A DNA stretch of 64,000 nucleotides from Acinetobacter sp. XS-4. Its GTDB lineage: Bacteria > Pseudomonadota > Gammaproteobacteria > Pseudomonadales > Moraxellaceae. Location of the stretch: assembly GCF_023920705.1 (NCBI RefSeq), contig NZ_CP094657.1, positions 3,348,001 through 3,412,000 on the forward strand. The letters are read 5' to 3'. Of the stretch, positions 16,954-29,325 are shown one piece after another (the stretch's first letter is position 1; every line of letters starts with the position of its first letter). The notes under the pieces are model-generated. The model was given only the letters and a program-made list of their open reading frames with translations. It was not told the DNA's origin and did not search any database. Made by a program: the position numbers and the translations under genes.

Positions 16954-18843
16954 TTATTTCCCCACTACCTGAATAACGATCAAGATCATCAATAACACCA
17001 CTACACCGAGTGACATACTTGATGCGTATTCACGCAATGAACCGGTTTGACGTGAGCTTGTAAAACTGTTTCCGCCTTTAACAAGTGCAGGAAGAACTAA
17101 CCACAAACTGTCAATCGGGTCACGGCCAAAGATTTTGGCGAAGAACAAATAAGGTTTAACAAAAACGATGTCATACAATGCATCAAAACCAAAAGCGGTA
17201 CGGCAAATATGTGCCAAACCTGAACCCAAACTTGTTTGAGCGAATGATTTCACTGCACCATAAGCAAATGTAAATAATGCTATACCAACAACTAGACCAA
17301 CTAGCGCAATTCCTACTGCTAAATGCTCTGCCCCATGCATGCCTTCAACAAATTGTTCAGCCACATGGAATTCAGGAATTTTTGCAGTATTAAGAATACC
17401 AGCTACAGGCGCTTTTAATACGGCACCAACAAAAGTAGACAGTACAGCTAAAATGCCCAATGGAGCCCAGTAAGTTGCACCTTTAATTTCATGGTAAGGC
17501 GTGTTTTCTTGACCAAAGAATACAACCCAGATTAAACGGAATGTATAGATTGAAGTCAGGAATGCACCAGCTACACCCACCCAATATAAGGTGTGATATA
17601 GAGCAACTGATTGGCCTTGTACCCAAACTTCACCAAGAATCGCATCTTTAGAGAAGAAGCCTATGGTCAAGAATGGAATCGCTGCTAATGCACCGCCACC
17701 AATCGCAAAACAAGCAAACAGGAATTTGTTACGTTTGAACAAGCCACCCATTTTGAAGATGTTTTGCTCGTGGTGGTAAGCCAGAATCACCGCACCAGAA
17801 GACAAGAATAATAATGCCTTAAAGAATGCGTGAGCCAACATATGGAATAAGCCAGCTTGATAAGCTTCCGCACCTACAGCCATGAACATATAACCCAACT
17901 GACTCATTGTTGAGTAAGCCAAGATACGTTTGATGTCTGTTTGAACGAGTGCAGCAAAACCTGCAACTAACAAAGTCACAGCACCTGTTACCGAAATGAA
18001 TTGCATCACTTCAGGCGCAAGTTCGAATACGCTGAATAGACGGCAGCATAAGTACACACCAGCCGTTACCATTGTTGCAGCATGGATTAATGCAGAAACA
18101 GGTGTTGGACCTGCCATTGCATCTGCCAACCATGTTTGCAATGGAATTTGCGCAGATTTACCAGCAGCACCCAAGAACAACATTAATGCAGTCCAGATCG
18201 TAAGAGACGAACTCTTCGTCATTACTTCTGCTGCGTGTTCAACGATGTACTGAGTATTCAGCGTACCAAATTGTTGGTAAAGCAAGAATAAAGCGATAAG
18301 TAAGAATACGTCACCTACGCGGGTAACTGTAAATGCTTTGATCGCAGCCCAACCATTTGCAGGGTTTGCATAATAGAAACCGATAAGCAAATAAGAGCAA
18401 AGACCTACGCCTTCCCAACCTAAGAATAACAACGCTAAGTTGTCGCCCAGTACAAGCACAAGCATGCTGGCAACAAACAGGTTGAAATAAGAGAAGAAAC
18501 GAGCATAACCTTCTTCACCGCGCATGTACCATGATGCAAAGATGTGGATTAAGAAACCAACCCCCGTCACCATGCCCATCATGAGTAAAGATAAGCCATC
18601 TAAATGTAAGCTAATGCCCGGTGCAAAACCACCAACATTGAACCAAGTCCACAGATTTTGAACAAAGACTTGCTGACCACTCGTGGTAAATGCCATTCCA
18701 GCAATCAGTGCAAATAATGCAGATAAACCTACAGAACCCACACCAATAATTGCTGCAACATTTTCAGAGAGTTTGTCTCGTCCTGCCGCCAATAAAATAA
18801 AACCGATTAGCGGAAATAATACTGTTAGATATAAATAACTCAT
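16954..18843 (-). CDS. nuoL: NADH-quinone oxidoreductase subunit L
   Basis: 629 residues. Antiporter-like core ([56 protein letters not shown]) plus the C-terminal lateral helix typical of NuoL. It is the distal proton-pumping subunit of the membrane arm. Start overlaps the nuoK stop by four bases. Confidence 0.95.
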   Translation of the reverse strand: MSYLYLTVLFPLIGFILLAAGRDKLSENVAAIIGVGSVGLSALFALIAGMAFTTSGQQVFVQNLWTWFNVGGFAPGISLHLDGLSLLMMGMVTGVGFLIHIFASWYMRGEEGYARFFSYFNLFVASMLVLVLGDNLALLFLGWEGVGLCSYLLIGFYYANPANGWAAIKAFTVTRVGDVFLLIALFLLYQQFGTLNTQYIVEHAAEVMTKSSSLTIWTALMLFLGAAGKSAQIPLQTWLADAMAGPTPVSALIHAATMVTAGVYLCCRLFSVFELAPEVMQFISVTGAVTLLVAGFAALVQTDIKRILAYSTMSQLGYMFMAVGAEAYQAGLFHMLAHAFFKALLFLSSGAVILAYHHEQNIFKMGGLFKRNKFLFACFAIGGGALAAIPFLTIGFFSKDAILGEVWVQGQSVALYHTLYWVGVAGAFLTSIYTFRLIWVVFFGQENTPYHEIKGATYWAPLGILAVLSTFVGAVLKAPVAGILNTAKIPEFHVAEQFVEGMHGAEHLAVGIALVGLVVGIALFTFAYGAVKSFAQTSLGSGLAHICRTAFGFDALYDIVFVKPYLFFAKIFGRDPIDSLWLVLPALVKGGNSFTSSRQTGSLREYASSMSLGVVVLLMILIVIQVVGK

Positions 18844-19148
18844 CCGCGCATCTCACTAGCAGCATCCACATCCAAATGATGGAAGCGATGATAGAACTGA
18901 AGGACAATCGCAAGACCGATACATGCCTCTGCTGCTGCAAGGGTCAAAATCAGAATGAACATCACTTGTCCATCTGGTTGTGCCCATACGCTACCCGCAA
19001 GAACAAATGCCAATGCAGCAGCATTCATCATGACCTCAAGGCTCATTAACATAAATAATAGGTTGCGTCGCACCATTACACCGTAAAAACCGAGTGCAAA
19101 AAGGATGGTTGCAACAATCAAACCATGTTCTAAAGGAATCTGGCCCAT
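18840..19148 (-). CDS. nuoK: NADH-quinone oxidoreductase subunit K
   Basis: 102 residues, three membrane helices, normal length. Conserved buried glutamates occur in [14 protein letters not shown] and [12 protein letters not shown], both needed for proton transfer in the E-channel region. Overlaps nuoL by four bases and nuoJ by one. Confidence 0.95.
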   Translation of the reverse strand: MGQIPLEHGLIVATILFALGFYGVMVRRNLLFMLMSLEVMMNAAALAFVLAGSVWAQPDGQVMFILILTLAAAEACIGLAIVLQFYHRFHHLDVDAASEMRG

Positions 19149-19669
19149 TATTCTTTTTCCTCTTCTGCACCTGGTTCACGTTTACCTAAGTGGTATGCTG
19201 CAACAAGGGCTGCTAGCAATAACATCGCGGCAACTTCAACCAATAATAAATAGTGAGTAAAGAGTGCTTGACCAACTACTTTTGGTCCAATCACTTGTGC
19301 CCCAAGTGGTGCTGAAATAGTGGTGTATTCACCGCCAAGCATCCAAACTAAAAGCAAGCCGAGTAAGAAACTCATGAGGGCCGGATATGCCCAAGCATCT
19401 GAAGAAAGCCATTTACGTTCTTGTTCAACGGTGTGTTGACCTAAGTTAAGCATCATCACAACGAATACAAACAGAACCATAATTGCTCCAGCATAGACGA
19501 TGATTTCAAGAGCACCTGCAAAAGGCGCCCCCACGATCATGAAAATACCAGCAACAGCAAGCAATGAAACAATTAGACTAAGCAAAGCGTGTACAGGGTT
19601 CGTGTTAGTCACTACACGAACCGTAGAAACGATGGCCACGAGTGCCATCAAATAAAACGGCCACATCAT
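19148..19669 (-). CDS. nuoJ: NADH-quinone oxidoreductase subunit J
   Basis: 173 residues, five membrane helices. The characteristic [20 protein letters not shown] segment (the pi-bulge helix involved in coupling) is present. Overlaps nuoI by four bases (ATGA) and nuoK by one. Confidence 0.94.
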   Translation of the reverse strand: MMWPFYLMALVAIVSTVRVVTNTNPVHALLSLIVSLLAVAGIFMIVGAPFAGALEIIVYAGAIMVLFVFVVMMLNLGQHTVEQERKWLSSDAWAYPALMSFLLGLLLVWMLGGEYTTISAPLGAQVIGPKVVGQALFTHYLLLVEVAAMLLLAALVAAYHLGKREPGAEEEKE

Positions 19670-20208
19670 GGTAATAGACTCCGTACATCGATTGGTGCAC
19701 TTTCTTTTTGTGCTTGACCTTTCTCTTTACCGTTAATTGCCATACCCGTTACACGGTAGAAGTTGTAGTCTGGGTATTTTCCCGGACCTGAAATGAGTAA
19801 GTTTTCTTTCTCATAAACAAGGTCTTGACGTACATATTCACCAAGTTCGAAATCTGGTGTCATCTGAATCGCAGTGGTTGGACAAGCTTCTTCACACATA
19901 CCGCAGAAAATACAGCGTGAAAAGTTAATACGGAAAAATTCCGGATACCAACGCCCATCTTCTGTTTCTGCTTTTTGTAGTGAGATACAGCCAACCGGAC
20001 ACGCAACCGCACATAGGTTACATGCCACACAACGCTCTTCCCCATCTGGGTCACGCGTCAACACAATACGACCACGAAAGCGTGGCGGTACAATCTGTTC
20101 AGCTGGTACTTCTGGATATAAAATCGTGTCACGTTTACGCGTTACATGGCTAAATACCATAAACAACGAACGTACAATCGATCCGAATCCAGCTAGAAAT
20201 TTATACAT
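19666..20208 (-). CDS. nuoI: NADH-quinone oxidoreductase subunit I
   Basis: 180 residues. Two ferredoxin-type motifs, [12 protein letters not shown] and [12 protein letters not shown], bind the N6a and N6b [4Fe-4S] clusters that relay electrons towards NuoB. The N-terminal amphipathic segment sits on the membrane arm. Eighteen bases follow the nuoH stop. Confidence 0.96.
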   Translation of the reverse strand: MYKFLAGFGSIVRSLFMVFSHVTRKRDTILYPEVPAEQIVPPRFRGRIVLTRDPDGEERCVACNLCAVACPVGCISLQKAETEDGRWYPEFFRINFSRCIFCGMCEEACPTTAIQMTPDFELGEYVRQDLVYEKENLLISGPGKYPDYNFYRVTGMAINGKEKGQAQKESAPIDVRSLLP

Positions 20209-20226
20209 TTTGTACTCCCTGCTGTC

Positions 20227-21243
20227 CTAGGCCTGATTCATCAGAATCACAGCACCAGTCACTAACAAGTTGACCAACGCCAATGGCAAACAAATTTTCC
20301 AACCAAAGTTCATGACTTGGTCATAACGTGGACGCATTAAAGAACCACGAGCCAAAACAAACATCATTACAAAGAATGCTGTTTTAATCACAAACCAGAA
20401 TACTGGCGGAACAAATGGAATTTCTAAATTGAATGGTGCTAACCAGCCACCGAAGAATAAAGTTACGATCAATGCAGAAATAAGTACCACGTTGACATAT
20501 TCAGCAACGAAGAACATACCCCATTTCATACCACCATATTCAACATGGTAACCTTCAGCCAATTCTTGTTCTGCTTCTGGTTGGTCAAATGGATGACGGT
20601 GAGTTACCGCAACACCAGCAACCACAAAAATCAAGAAACCTAAGAATTGTGGAATGACAAACCAAACATCGCGTTGTGCTTCAACAATTTCACGAAGGTT
20701 AAATGAGCCTGCAATTGCAACCACACCCATCAATGAAATACCCAAGAACACTTCATAAGAAATGGTTTGAGCAGCTGAACGTAAACCACCAAGCAATGAG
20801 TATTTGTTATTTGAAGCCCAGCCACCAAATAATACTGCATAGACTGCAATACCAGCCATTGCCATGAAGAACAACAAACCGATACTCATATCGGCAACAC
20901 CCAGTGAAGGACTCACCGGGATTACCATGAATGAGAGAACCGCTGTTGCCATTGCAACAGCTGGTGCTAAACGGAATGTAAGTTTGTCAGCAAATTTTGG
21001 TGTCCAGTCTTCTTTGAACATGATCTTGAGCATGTCGGCAACGATCTGGAACATACCACCAGGACCAACACGGTTTGGACCATAACGGTCTTGCCACCAA
21101 GCAAGTAAACGACGTTCAATAAAAGACATCAACGCTGCAACTAAAACAACCACAAGCAAAATCACAACTGCTTGAACTACAGCGTAGGCGATTGGCCAGT
21201 TCTCAGCCCAAAGTGGCGTTTGACGTATAATTTCTTGATTCAT
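20227..21243 (-). CDS. nuoH: NADH-quinone oxidoreductase subunit H
   Basis: 338 residues, about eight membrane helices. Family motifs include [19 protein letters not shown] and the Glu-rich loop [20 protein letters not shown] (quinone-chamber lining and start of the proton path). It links the peripheral and membrane arms. Confidence 0.96.
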   Translation of the reverse strand: MNQEIIRQTPLWAENWPIAYAVVQAVVILLVVVLVAALMSFIERRLLAWWQDRYGPNRVGPGGMFQIVADMLKIMFKEDWTPKFADKLTFRLAPAVAMATAVLSFMVIPVSPSLGVADMSIGLLFFMAMAGIAVYAVLFGGWASNNKYSLLGGLRSAAQTISYEVFLGISLMGVVAIAGSFNLREIVEAQRDVWFVIPQFLGFLIFVVAGVAVTHRHPFDQPEAEQELAEGYHVEYGGMKWGMFFVAEYVNVVLISALIVTLFFGGWLAPFNLEIPFVPPVFWFVIKTAFFVMMFVLARGSLMRPRYDQVMNFGWKICLPLALVNLLVTGAVILMNQA

Positions 21244-21246
21244 GAA

Positions 21247-23931
21247 TTACACTCCTAAAGCCACTGAAACAGGCTCAGCTAGTGACACCATTGGTGCTAA
21301 ACCAACTGGGTAACCAATATAACCTGTAGGTAAATATTCAATTACTTGTACAGGCAAGCTCACTGTGGTTTCGCCTGCTTTTACTGTAATGCGTTGACCT
21401 TCTTGAAGGTTCAAACGAGTTGCATCTTGTTCGCCCACTGCAAACATAGCTTCTGGAATACGAGTTTCCATTGCAGGTGTTTTAATAGTGAATTCACCAG
21501 AACCAAAAATATGATGCATTGGTACTAAGCGGAAACTTTCAGGGTTTGCAACTACAGACACTGGAGCAACATAGCTACGTGCAGGACGTTTTGCCAAGCG
21601 ATCGAATAAACGAACACCGGAATCACCACCTTTTAAGTGACCACCCACTTCATCTTGGTATTTGTTCCAAGATTGTGGAGAGTTCCAGCCCGGAGCCCAT
21701 GCAAATGGTACTAATGATGATGCTTTTTGCGGACCAACATAACCTTCCATTGAGAATGTTAATGCTGAATCTGGATCGGTAGGCTGTTTCGGTTCATGAA
21801 CTGATAACGGCGCACGCATTGCTGTACGACCTGAATAACGACGTGGTTCACGCGCAATTTTCAAACCATGTACACGGTAACCTGCATCAGGTGCCACATC
21901 TTGAATTGCTTCAAGTACTGGTACATTTTTCACGATGCTTTCAATCACATCATCAAGCAATGTCCAATCTACAGCCTTACCTTTAATGCCAGTTTCGATG
22001 GCATGTAACCAACGCCATGATTCTTTAATTGCATATTCAGGCTTGTAATAACTTGGATCGTAAACTTGATAGAAGCGTTGTGCACGACCTTCTTGGCTTA
22101 CAACAGTACCGTCACCCTCTGCAAAGCTTGCTGCTGAAAGAACGATATCAGCTAGTTTCACAGTTTCAGTTTCACTGTGATCAAGCACGATTACTGTTTC
22201 AGCTTTATCTAGTGCAGCTTTTACTTGAGCAGCAGGTAAACGACGGAACAAGTCATTTTCAACAATAACCAGTGTGTCGTAGTCTTGAGCAAATGCTTGT
22301 TCAAGGCTTAAGCCTCCAAACAATGCCAAGCCCATAGAGTTCACTTCAGGAACCACAAGACTTAAACCAGCTTTAGAACCTAAGTTCTGAGTCAACTCAG
22401 CCGCAGCTTCCATAATAGAAGCATCTTGCAAACTTGTGCCCGCAATGATTAATGGTTTGTTTGCTGCTTTTAAAGTGTCGGCAATGGTTTGAGCAAATGC
22501 TTTTGCATCGTCATCTAAACCAGTTAATACGTCACCTTTCACTGCTGCTGCTACGGCAAAGCCTAAACGTGCAATATCATTTGGAGAAGCAACAACTTCA
22601 CCAGTTGCAACGTCGGCAAGACGAGTTTGAGTTGCAGCCAAGATATAGATCGGAGATTTTGCTTCCTGACCAATACGTTGTAAAGGTTCAGCCAACCAAT
22701 CTGGAGTACGTGTTTTCGCAGCCATTTCACGAGCTTTGTTTTTCGCAGCTTGGCGAACAGACAATGCCATACGTGGAGCAGTTTGAGTTAGATCTTCACC
22801 TAAAATCAGAACAGCATCGTAGCTTTCAATTTCACGCATGTTCGGGTTGTAAATACCCTCGGTTTGCATGATAGATGCAGCAAGTTCAACAAGTTTTTGC
22901 TCTTTTTGAGCAACACCAGTTGAGTAATTTGCCTGACCTACAAGCTCACGTAATGCATAGTTAGATTCCAAGCTTGCACGCGGAGAACCAATACCCAAAA
23001 CTTTTTTGCCTTGAAGCTTTGCAATCGTTTGATCTAAAGCTTGATCGACAGAAACAGTTGCAACAGTTTCACCGTTACGGAATTGAGGCTGACGTGGACG
23101 GTCTGCACGGTTTACATAACCTGTGCCAAAACGACCTTTGTCACAAAGGAAGTACTGGTTAACCGAACCATTGAAACGGTTTTCTACGCGACGGATTTCA
23201 CCATAACGTTCACCCGGAGAAATGTTACAACCCGAAGAACAGCCCTGACACACGCTTGGTGCATACTGCATATCCCATTTACGGTTATAACGCTCTGAAT
23301 GAGTCTTATCAGTGAATACACCTGTTGGACATACTTCAGTCAAGTTACCTGAGAATTCAGATTCTAAAGTACCTGATTCTGGACGACCAAAGTAAACACG
23401 AGATGCATTGGCATACACACCAAAGTCTGTACCACCCGCATAATCTTTGTAGTAACGAACACAACGGTAACAAGCAATACAACGGTTCATTTCATGTGCA
23501 ATGAATGAGCCGAGTTCTTGATTGTAATGCGTACGTTTTGTGAAGCGGTAACGACGACGGTCATGACCAGTCATTACCGTCATATCTTGTAAATGACAGT
23601 GACCACCCTCTTCACAGACTGGACAGTCGTGCGGGTGATTCGTCATCAAAAATTCAACAATAGATGCACGGAAATCCGTTGCTTCTTTGTCTTCAACTGA
23701 GATATAGGTATTGTCAGATGCTGGTGTCATGCAAGACATGACCAAACGACCACGCGTATCTTCTGGATTCGCATATTGCGTAACAGCACATTGACGGCAA
23801 GAACCAACCGAACCTAAGGATGGATGCCAACAAAAATATGGGATGTCGATGCCCAGACTCAAACATGCTTGTAGCAAGTTTTCCGAGCCGTTGACTTCAT
23901 ACGATTTTCCATCGACATGAATTGTAGCCAT
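21247..23931 (-). CDS. nuoG: NADH-quinone oxidoreductase subunit G
   Basis: 894 residues. N-terminal [2Fe-2S] ligands (CWHPSLGSVGSCRQC and a later MSC), the His-coordinated [4Fe-4S] set HDCPVCEEGGHC, the CIACYRC...CPTG cluster and the extra N7-type set CQGCSSGC...CDKGR are all visible. The C-terminal two thirds is a molybdopterin-oxidoreductase-like fold without function in molybdenum binding. Electron wire of the peripheral arm. Length is near that of E. coli NuoG. Confidence 0.95.
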   Translation of the reverse strand: MATIHVDGKSYEVNGSENLLQACLSLGIDIPYFCWHPSLGSVGSCRQCAVTQYANPEDTRGRLVMSCMTPASDNTYISVEDKEATDFRASIVEFLMTNHPHDCPVCEEGGHCHLQDMTVMTGHDRRRYRFTKRTHYNQELGSFIAHEMNRCIACYRCVRYYKDYAGGTDFGVYANASRVYFGRPESGTLESEFSGNLTEVCPTGVFTDKTHSERYNRKWDMQYAPSVCQGCSSGCNISPGERYGEIRRVENRFNGSVNQYFLCDKGRFGTGYVNRADRPRQPQFRNGETVATVSVDQALDQTIAKLQGKKVLGIGSPRASLESNYALRELVGQANYSTGVAQKEQKLVELAASIMQTEGIYNPNMREIESYDAVLILGEDLTQTAPRMALSVRQAAKNKAREMAAKTRTPDWLAEPLQRIGQEAKSPIYILAATQTRLADVATGEVVASPNDIARLGFAVAAAVKGDVLTGLDDDAKAFAQTIADTLKAANKPLIIAGTSLQDASIMEAAAELTQNLGSKAGLSLVVPEVNSMGLALFGGLSLEQAFAQDYDTLVIVENDLFRRLPAAQVKAALDKAETVIVLDHSETETVKLADIVLSAASFAEGDGTVVSQEGRAQRFYQVYDPSYYKPEYAIKESWRWLHAIETGIKGKAVDWTLLDDVIESIVKNVPVLEAIQDVAPDAGYRVHGLKIAREPRRYSGRTAMRAPLSVHEPKQPTDPDSALTFSMEGYVGPQKASSLVPFAWAPGWNSPQSWNKYQDEVGGHLKGGDSGVRLFDRLAKRPARSYVAPVSVVANPESFRLVPMHHIFGSGEFTIKTPAMETRIPEAMFAVGEQDATRLNLQEGQRITVKAGETTVSLPVQVIEYLPTGYIGYPVGLAPMVSLAEPVSVALGV

Positions 23932-23942
23932 AGTCGAATTCC

Positions 23943-25274
23943 TTAAGCTTGTTCTACGTTGCTGGTTTGCACGACAGGACGAGTCGTCACTTTCGCTTCA
24001 AACTCACCACGGAAATGTTTGAGTGCGCCCATAAGCGGCTCCATCGCACCTGGTGCGTGGGCACAGAAAGTTTTACCGATCCATAATTTACGAGTCAATT
24101 CTTGTAAATGGTCGATATCTTCTTTCTTACCTTCGCCTGCTTCAAGTGCTTTAAGCGCTTTAACAGCCCATGGCAAACCATCACGACATGGTGTACAGAA
24201 ACCACATGATTCACGTGCAAAGAACTCTTCTAAGTTACGAGTGAGCGATACCATGCATTGAGTTTCATCTACAACCATTAATAAACATGTTCCCAAACGA
24301 GAACCTGCTTTCATAATCGTGTCTGCATCCATTGGTAAATCAATGGTATCTGCTGGTAAAAAGTCAGTTGAAGCACCGCCTGGTAACCATGCTTTCAGCG
24401 TTAAGCCTTCTCGCATACCACCAGCATGATCTTCAATCACTTCACGCGCAGTTGTACCAAATGGTAATTCCCAAAGACCTGGGAATTTCACTTTACCTGA
24501 GGCACCATAAATTTTAGTGCCTGGGTCTTTTGATTTACCTGCTGATAAACCGATATACCACTCTGGACCACGAAGCATAATTGCTGGCAAGTTGTTATAA
24601 GTTTCAACGTTGTTCACAATTGTTGGACGGCCCCATGCTCCTGCAACTTGCGGGAACGGTGGCTTAGTACGAGGGTTAGCACGACGGCCTTCAAGCGAGT
24701 TAATTAATGCAGTTTCTTCACCACAGATATAACGCCCTGCACCCGTATGTACATGCAACTCAAAATTCCAGCCAGAACCTAAAATATTTTCGCCTAAATA
24801 ACCTTTAGCACGAATCTGTTCTAGCGCTTCATTTAGATATTGAGCGGCCTCGATGTATTCACCACGGATAAAGATATAACCATGAGTCGCCTCTAAGGTA
24901 TAACCCGCAATTAACATCCCTTCGATCAATTGATGTGGAAGTTTTTCCATCAACAAACGGTCTTTAAAGGTACCCGGTTCCATTTCATCGGCATTACAGA
25001 TCAAATAACGTGGACCACCATCATTTGGTGCCATTAATGACCATTTAATACCCGCTGGGAAACCCGCACCACCACGACCTTTTACGGTTGCAGCTTTAAT
25101 CACGTCTAACACTTCAGCAGGCTTCATGCTTAATGCTTTTTTAAAGCCAGCATAACCTTCAAGTGCTTCGTAATCATCAGCACCACGAACTTCGTCACGT
25201 TTACTTAAACGCCAAGTTAGTGGATGAGTTTCTGGATTACCGTCGCCATAAATTGGTTTTGGTTCAGTATTCAT
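23943..25274 (-). CDS. nuoF: NADH-quinone oxidoreductase subunit F
   Basis: 443 residues. FMN/NADH region [28 protein letters not shown] and [19 protein letters not shown] (in part); C-terminal [4Fe-4S] N3 ligands [12 protein letters not shown] plus KTFCAHAPG. It oxidises NADH and passes electrons into the chain of clusters. The start overlaps the nuoE stop by four bases. Confidence 0.96.
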   Translation of the reverse strand: MNTEPKPIYGDGNPETHPLTWRLSKRDEVRGADDYEALEGYAGFKKALSMKPAEVLDVIKAATVKGRGGAGFPAGIKWSLMAPNDGGPRYLICNADEMEPGTFKDRLLMEKLPHQLIEGMLIAGYTLEATHGYIFIRGEYIEAAQYLNEALEQIRAKGYLGENILGSGWNFELHVHTGAGRYICGEETALINSLEGRRANPRTKPPFPQVAGAWGRPTIVNNVETYNNLPAIMLRGPEWYIGLSAGKSKDPGTKIYGASGKVKFPGLWELPFGTTAREVIEDHAGGMREGLTLKAWLPGGASTDFLPADTIDLPMDADTIMKAGSRLGTCLLMVVDETQCMVSLTRNLEEFFARESCGFCTPCRDGLPWAVKALKALEAGEGKKEDIDHLQELTRKLWIGKTFCAHAPGAMEPLMGALKHFRGEFEAKVTTRPVVQTSNVEQA

Positions 25275-25780
25275 ACATACTTCTCCAATAACTGTTTGAC
25301 TGATGTCACTTCAACTAAACCGTGAGTATCTTCATCAATCATTAAAGTTGGGCCTTTGTCGCAGTTGCCTAGGCAGCAAATTGGAAGCAGCGTAAAACGA
25401 CCATCTGCAGTCGTTTGACCAAACTGAATACCTAATTCGCGCTGGAATGCTTCAGCAAGTGTTTCTGCACCCATCAAGAAGCAAGCAATTGAGTCACAAA
25501 GCAAAATTACGTGACGACCTACCGGTTGGCGATAGATACGGTTGTAAAATGTTGCAACACCTTCCAAATCAGCAACACTCATCGACAATAACTGTGCGAT
25601 GGCATTCATTTGAGCGTCATCTACCCAACCATTACGGCGCTGTACACACTTCAATGCATCCAAAGAGGCTGCACGAGGGTATGGATAGTGACCAATGTGA
25701 TGTTCGATATCGTGAATTTCTTCCGCAGTCAAAATCCCTTCAACATTCACACGTGGTTTTTTATCAGTCAAAATCATCAT
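25271..25780 (-). CDS. nuoE: NADH-quinone oxidoreductase subunit E
   Basis: 169 residues. Thioredoxin-like [2Fe-2S] protein with ligand pairs CDSIAC and CCLGNC. It associates with NuoF in the NADH dehydrogenase module (cluster N1a). Thirteen bases separate it from nuoCD. Confidence 0.95.
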   Translation of the reverse strand: MMILTDKKPRVNVEGILTAEEIHDIEHHIGHYPYPRAASLDALKCVQRRNGWVDDAQMNAIAQLLSMSVADLEGVATFYNRIYRQPVGRHVILLCDSIACFLMGAETLAEAFQRELGIQFGQTTADGRFTLLPICCLGNCDKGPTLMIDEDTHGLVEVTSVKQLLEKYV

Positions 25781-25793
25781 TATGTGTTACCTC

Positions 25794-27581
25794 TTAGCGA
25801 TCCACGTCAGCCATAACCACGTCAATGGTCGCCAGATAAATGATTAAGTCAGATACCAAACTTCCGTTAATCACTGCAGGCATTTGCTGTAAGTGAGTAA
25901 ACGTCGGTGTACGAATACGAGTACGATAACTCATCGTCGCTTTATCTGAAGTCAAGTAGTACGTACTTGCGCCTTTAACCACTTCAGTCATAAATGATGA
26001 CTCGCCCGCTGGCATGACAGGACCCCATGAAACGCTCAAGAAGTGCGTAATCAAGGTTTCAATATCTTGTAATGTCTTATCTTTCGGTGGTGGAACAGCC
26101 AATGGGTGATCCGCTTTATATGGACCAGAAGGCATGTTATCCAAACACTGTTGAATAATTTTTAACGACTCAGTAATTTCACGGAAGTGAACGAGTACAC
26201 GTGCATATGCATCGCCTTCATACTCAACTGGCACATCAAAATCGAAGTTTTCATAGCCACTGTATGGACGATATTTACGAACGTCAAAATCAATACCTGT
26301 TGCACGTAAACCAGTACCAGTTACACCCCATGCGAGTGCAGATTTGGCATCGTATTGTGCAACGTTACGCGTACGACCAATAAACACAGAGTTTTTCAAT
26401 GCCGCTGTGTAATATTCATTTAAGCGCTTAGGCATCCACTCTAGCAATTCTTTAACAAGTTTTTGCCAGTTGTTTGGAAGATCGTGTGCTGTACCACCAA
26501 TACGGAACCATGCTGGATGCATACGGTAACCCGTGATTGCTTCAACAATGTCGTAAACTTTTTGACGGTCTGCAAACATATAGAATACTGGTGTCATACC
26601 ACCGGCATCCTGAATTGCCGTACCACAGAACAACAAGTGGTTATTAATACGGAACAATTCGTTCAACATGACACGAATAACTTGCGCACGTTCAGGAACT
26701 TTAATGCCTGCCATTTGCTCTACAGCCATTACGTACGGCATGTTTTGAGCACAACCACCTAAGTAGTCGACACGGTCAGTATAAGGAATGAAAGAATGCC
26801 ATGTTTGACGTTCAGCCATCTTTTCCACACCACGGTGGTGATAACCAATATCAGGAACACAGTCCTTCACTTCTTCGCCATCTAACTGCAATACAACACG
26901 GAACGCACCATGTGCAGATGGATGGTTAGGACCCAAGTTCAGGAACATGAAGTCTTCGTCAGCGTTACCACGCTTAAGACCCCAGTCTTCTGGAACAAAA
27001 CGTAAGTGCTCTTGTTCAAAGTCTTGTTTCGCTTTGTCTTGCATGTACGGCGTATATTCCGTCGCACGTGCTGAATATTCTTTACGAAGCGGGTGACCTT
27101 CCCAATACGTTGGCAGCAAAATACGACGGAGCATTGGATGCCCTTCGAAATTAATACCGAACATATCGTAAGCTTCACGTTCATACCAGTTGGCATTTGG
27201 CCAGATATTGGTCGCTGTCGGAAGGTTAAGATCATTTTCGTTCAAGGCAACCTTGATACGAATGTCACTATTACGCTCAAGCGATAATAAATGATAGAAC
27301 ACAGTGAAGTCAGATGCTGGTAAACCATCACGATGAACACGTAAACGCTCATCCATCGCAGATAAGTCAAACAGCATTACATATGGGCGTTCCACTTTAC
27401 GTAGGAACATAAGGACTTCTTGCACGCGTGCGCGCTCAACCCAGACTGTTGGAAACTCTTCAAAAGTCGCCTGCACGTAAAAGTTCTCACCAAATTTGGT
27501 TTTGAGTTCTTCTACGATTGCAAATGCTGGGCGTGAATCAACTGGTGTTGACTCTGGCATAGCAATGTCAGTTTCAGCCAT
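25794..27581 (-). CDS. nuoCD: NADH-quinone oxidoreductase, fused subunits C/D
   Basis: 595 residues. The N-terminal ~190 residues are the 30-kDa NuoC domain ([33 protein letters not shown]), followed by the 49-kDa NuoD domain ([43 protein letters not shown]). The fusion is typical of gamma-proteobacteria. NuoD forms the quinone-binding site with NuoB. Confidence 0.96.
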   Translation of the reverse strand: MAETDIAMPESTPVDSRPAFAIVEELKTKFGENFYVQATFEEFPTVWVERARVQEVLMFLRKVERPYVMLFDLSAMDERLRVHRDGLPASDFTVFYHLLSLERNSDIRIKVALNENDLNLPTATNIWPNANWYEREAYDMFGINFEGHPMLRRILLPTYWEGHPLRKEYSARATEYTPYMQDKAKQDFEQEHLRFVPEDWGLKRGNADEDFMFLNLGPNHPSAHGAFRVVLQLDGEEVKDCVPDIGYHHRGVEKMAERQTWHSFIPYTDRVDYLGGCAQNMPYVMAVEQMAGIKVPERAQVIRVMLNELFRINNHLLFCGTAIQDAGGMTPVFYMFADRQKVYDIVEAITGYRMHPAWFRIGGTAHDLPNNWQKLVKELLEWMPKRLNEYYTAALKNSVFIGRTRNVAQYDAKSALAWGVTGTGLRATGIDFDVRKYRPYSGYENFDFDVPVEYEGDAYARVLVHFREITESLKIIQQCLDNMPSGPYKADHPLAVPPPKDKTLQDIETLITHFLSVSWGPVMPAGESSFMTEVVKGASTYYLTSDKATMSYRTRIRTPTFTHLQQMPAVINGSLVSDLIIYLATIDVVMADVDR

Positions 27582-27665
27582 TGGCTTGGCTTCCTATTTA
27601 ATACAAATTCTGTCAATTTTCTCGATGAACATATCGGTTAGATATGTCAAAGCACCGTCAAAAAA

Positions 27666-28343
27666 TTATTTAATCTCATCCATAGAGCGTAAGTTTTTAA
27701 CGGCAATACGCTGCGCATTCTTACGGTCACGTTCTGGCATCATCTTTGGCTTATACACTGGCTGAAGATCATCACCGATCACGGCAGAAAGCGGGCGTCG
27801 CTCTAATTGAATCTGGTCTTGTAAAAGCATTAAAGCTTGAATTAATGCTTCAGGACGAGGTGGACAACCTGGGACGTACACGTCAACAGGAATAATTTTG
27901 TCTACACCTTGAACTACTGAATAGATGTCGTACATACCTCCAGAGTTTGCACAAGCACCCATCGAGATGACCCATTTAGGCTCTAACATCTGTTCATATA
28001 GACGCTGAATAACTGGTGCCATTTTTACGAAACAGGTCCCTGCAACAATCATCAAATCAGCTTGACGAGGTGAAGCACGGATAACCTCTGCGCCGAAACG
28101 TGACAAGTCATGCACACCTGTTAAGGTCGTTGCATACTCAACGTAACAACATGAGGTACCAAAGTTAAATGGCCACAAGGAGTTTTTACGCCCCCAGTTT
28201 ACTGCTGTATGCAAGACATCCTCTAAACGAGTCATGAATACGTTTTTATTCACTTCCTCTTCTAGTGGATCTGTCACGATTTGACGTTCTTGCAATGGGT
28301 ATTGATCAGCATCCGGATTCGCGCGGGTCAGAGTATATTTCAT
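27666..28343 (-). CDS. nuoB: NADH-quinone oxidoreductase subunit B
   Basis: 225 residues. The N2 [4Fe-4S] cluster ligands are visible: the tandem Cys in [10 protein letters not shown], the Cys of VAGTCF, and [14 protein letters not shown]2 is the final cluster reducing quinone. An 84-base gap to nuoCD is the largest inside the operon; I see no separate gene in it. Confidence 0.96.
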   Translation of the reverse strand: MKYTLTRANPDADQYPLQERQIVTDPLEEEVNKNVFMTRLEDVLHTAVNWGRKNSLWPFNFGTSCCYVEYATTLTGVHDLSRFGAEVIRASPRQADLMIVAGTCFVKMAPVIQRLYEQMLEPKWVISMGACANSGGMYDIYSVVQGVDKIIPVDVYVPGCPPRPEALIQALMLLQDQIQLERRPLSAVIGDDLQPVYKPKMMPERDRKNAQRIAVKNLRSMDEIK

Positions 28344-28349
28344 CCCGAC

Positions 28350-28901
28350 TTACTCCTTTTCAGATGACAATGCAGGTGTAGTTTTTGACTTAACACGACC
28401 TGATGATTGAGCTGGAATCTGGCCTGTAGGGTCAGTTACGAGCTCTTCAATAGAGTTAAAGCGTGTAATTTCAGCAATGTTCATTGTTGGTGAACCGATT
28501 TTAATCGCCTCACCTGCTGATTTACGGCGATCTGCTGGTGACCAACTTAAAGCACCTACAGAGAAGGCATAAACAAGCGCAATCAATAAATCAACGACAA
28601 AGATCACGACAGTGGTATAGCCCAACCACCCTACTTCACGCACAGAAGTAGACCATGCATAGAGGTAAAGTGCCTCTAAGTCGAAGACAACAAAGAAAAT
28701 TGCAACTAAATAGAACTTTGCAGACAGGCGAATGCGAGCGCCACCAGCACTCACGACACCCGATTCAAACTGCTCTTGCTTAGCACGCCCCCACGATTTC
28801 CCCCCGAGGAGTAAGGGAACTGTGAGCATAAAGACGCAAAGAAATGTAACGCCGATCACGAAGGCGATAATCGCCCAGTCGTATGGAGTAATGGCACTCA
28901 T
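28350..28901 (-). CDS. nuoA: NADH-quinone oxidoreductase subunit A
   Basis: 183 residues from the ATG at 28901, chosen because an AGGAG site lies 10 bases upstream and homology begins at MSAITPYDWAI; an upstream in-frame start at 28973 adds 24 residues with no family resemblance. Three membrane helices; the conserved loop GRAKQEQFESGVVSAG and the helix FFVVFDLEALYLYAW carry the family acidic residues. The ~50-residue polar C-terminal tail is longer than in E. coli. First gene of the operon. Confidence 0.93.
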   Translation of the reverse strand: MSAITPYDWAIIAFVIGVTFLCVFMLTVPLLLGGKSWGRAKQEQFESGVVSAGGARIRLSAKFYLVAIFFVVFDLEALYLYAWSTSVREVGWLGYTTVVIFVVDLLIALVYAFSVGALSWSPADRRKSAGEAIKIGSPTMNIAEITRFNSIEELVTDPTGQIPAQSSGRVKSKTTPALSSEKE

Positions 28902-29325
28902 GCGGGGATAACTCCTGGCAGGCCTATTATTTAACAAAGAATGTATGTATTGGCCTTCAAATACACCAAACACAAAATTAATCCCGCCAATTGTACCTGA
29001 TTTCTAATTTCGCATGCTAGTTGAAGCGTCTTAGTCTTTCGGATGATTTTCTTGGCAAAACTATTCTTCTATGGGTTGTAAGGGGGGTTTCACCGCACAT
29101 AATCGGTTTATTTAATAGTTTTTTTGTTTATGATGATTTTTTTCATTTTTTAATTTTAGAATATTTACACAGTTCATCGACTATTAAGTTTTTATAACTT
29201 ACTTTTTTATAATATTAGTTTGTTTTTTATTGTATTCAGCTTCTCCTCTGAATTATGATGAATGTTTAATCATGCATAATATTTTATTACTCTTGGATAA
29301 GAGTATTTATCATTAAGGGCAGCTG
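28902..29325. other. Intergenic region between nuoA and the GGDEF gene
   Basis: 424 bases, AT-rich towards the GGDEF gene. The nuo promoter and the GGDEF promoter must lie here because the two units are divergent, but I found no convincing sigma-70 pair, palindrome or small gene. Confidence 0.4.

Noticed and set aside
28902..28973. Longer nuoA start at 28973
   Set aside because: The extra 24 residues have no similarity to NuoA, and the ATG at 28901 has an AGGAG site at proper spacing.
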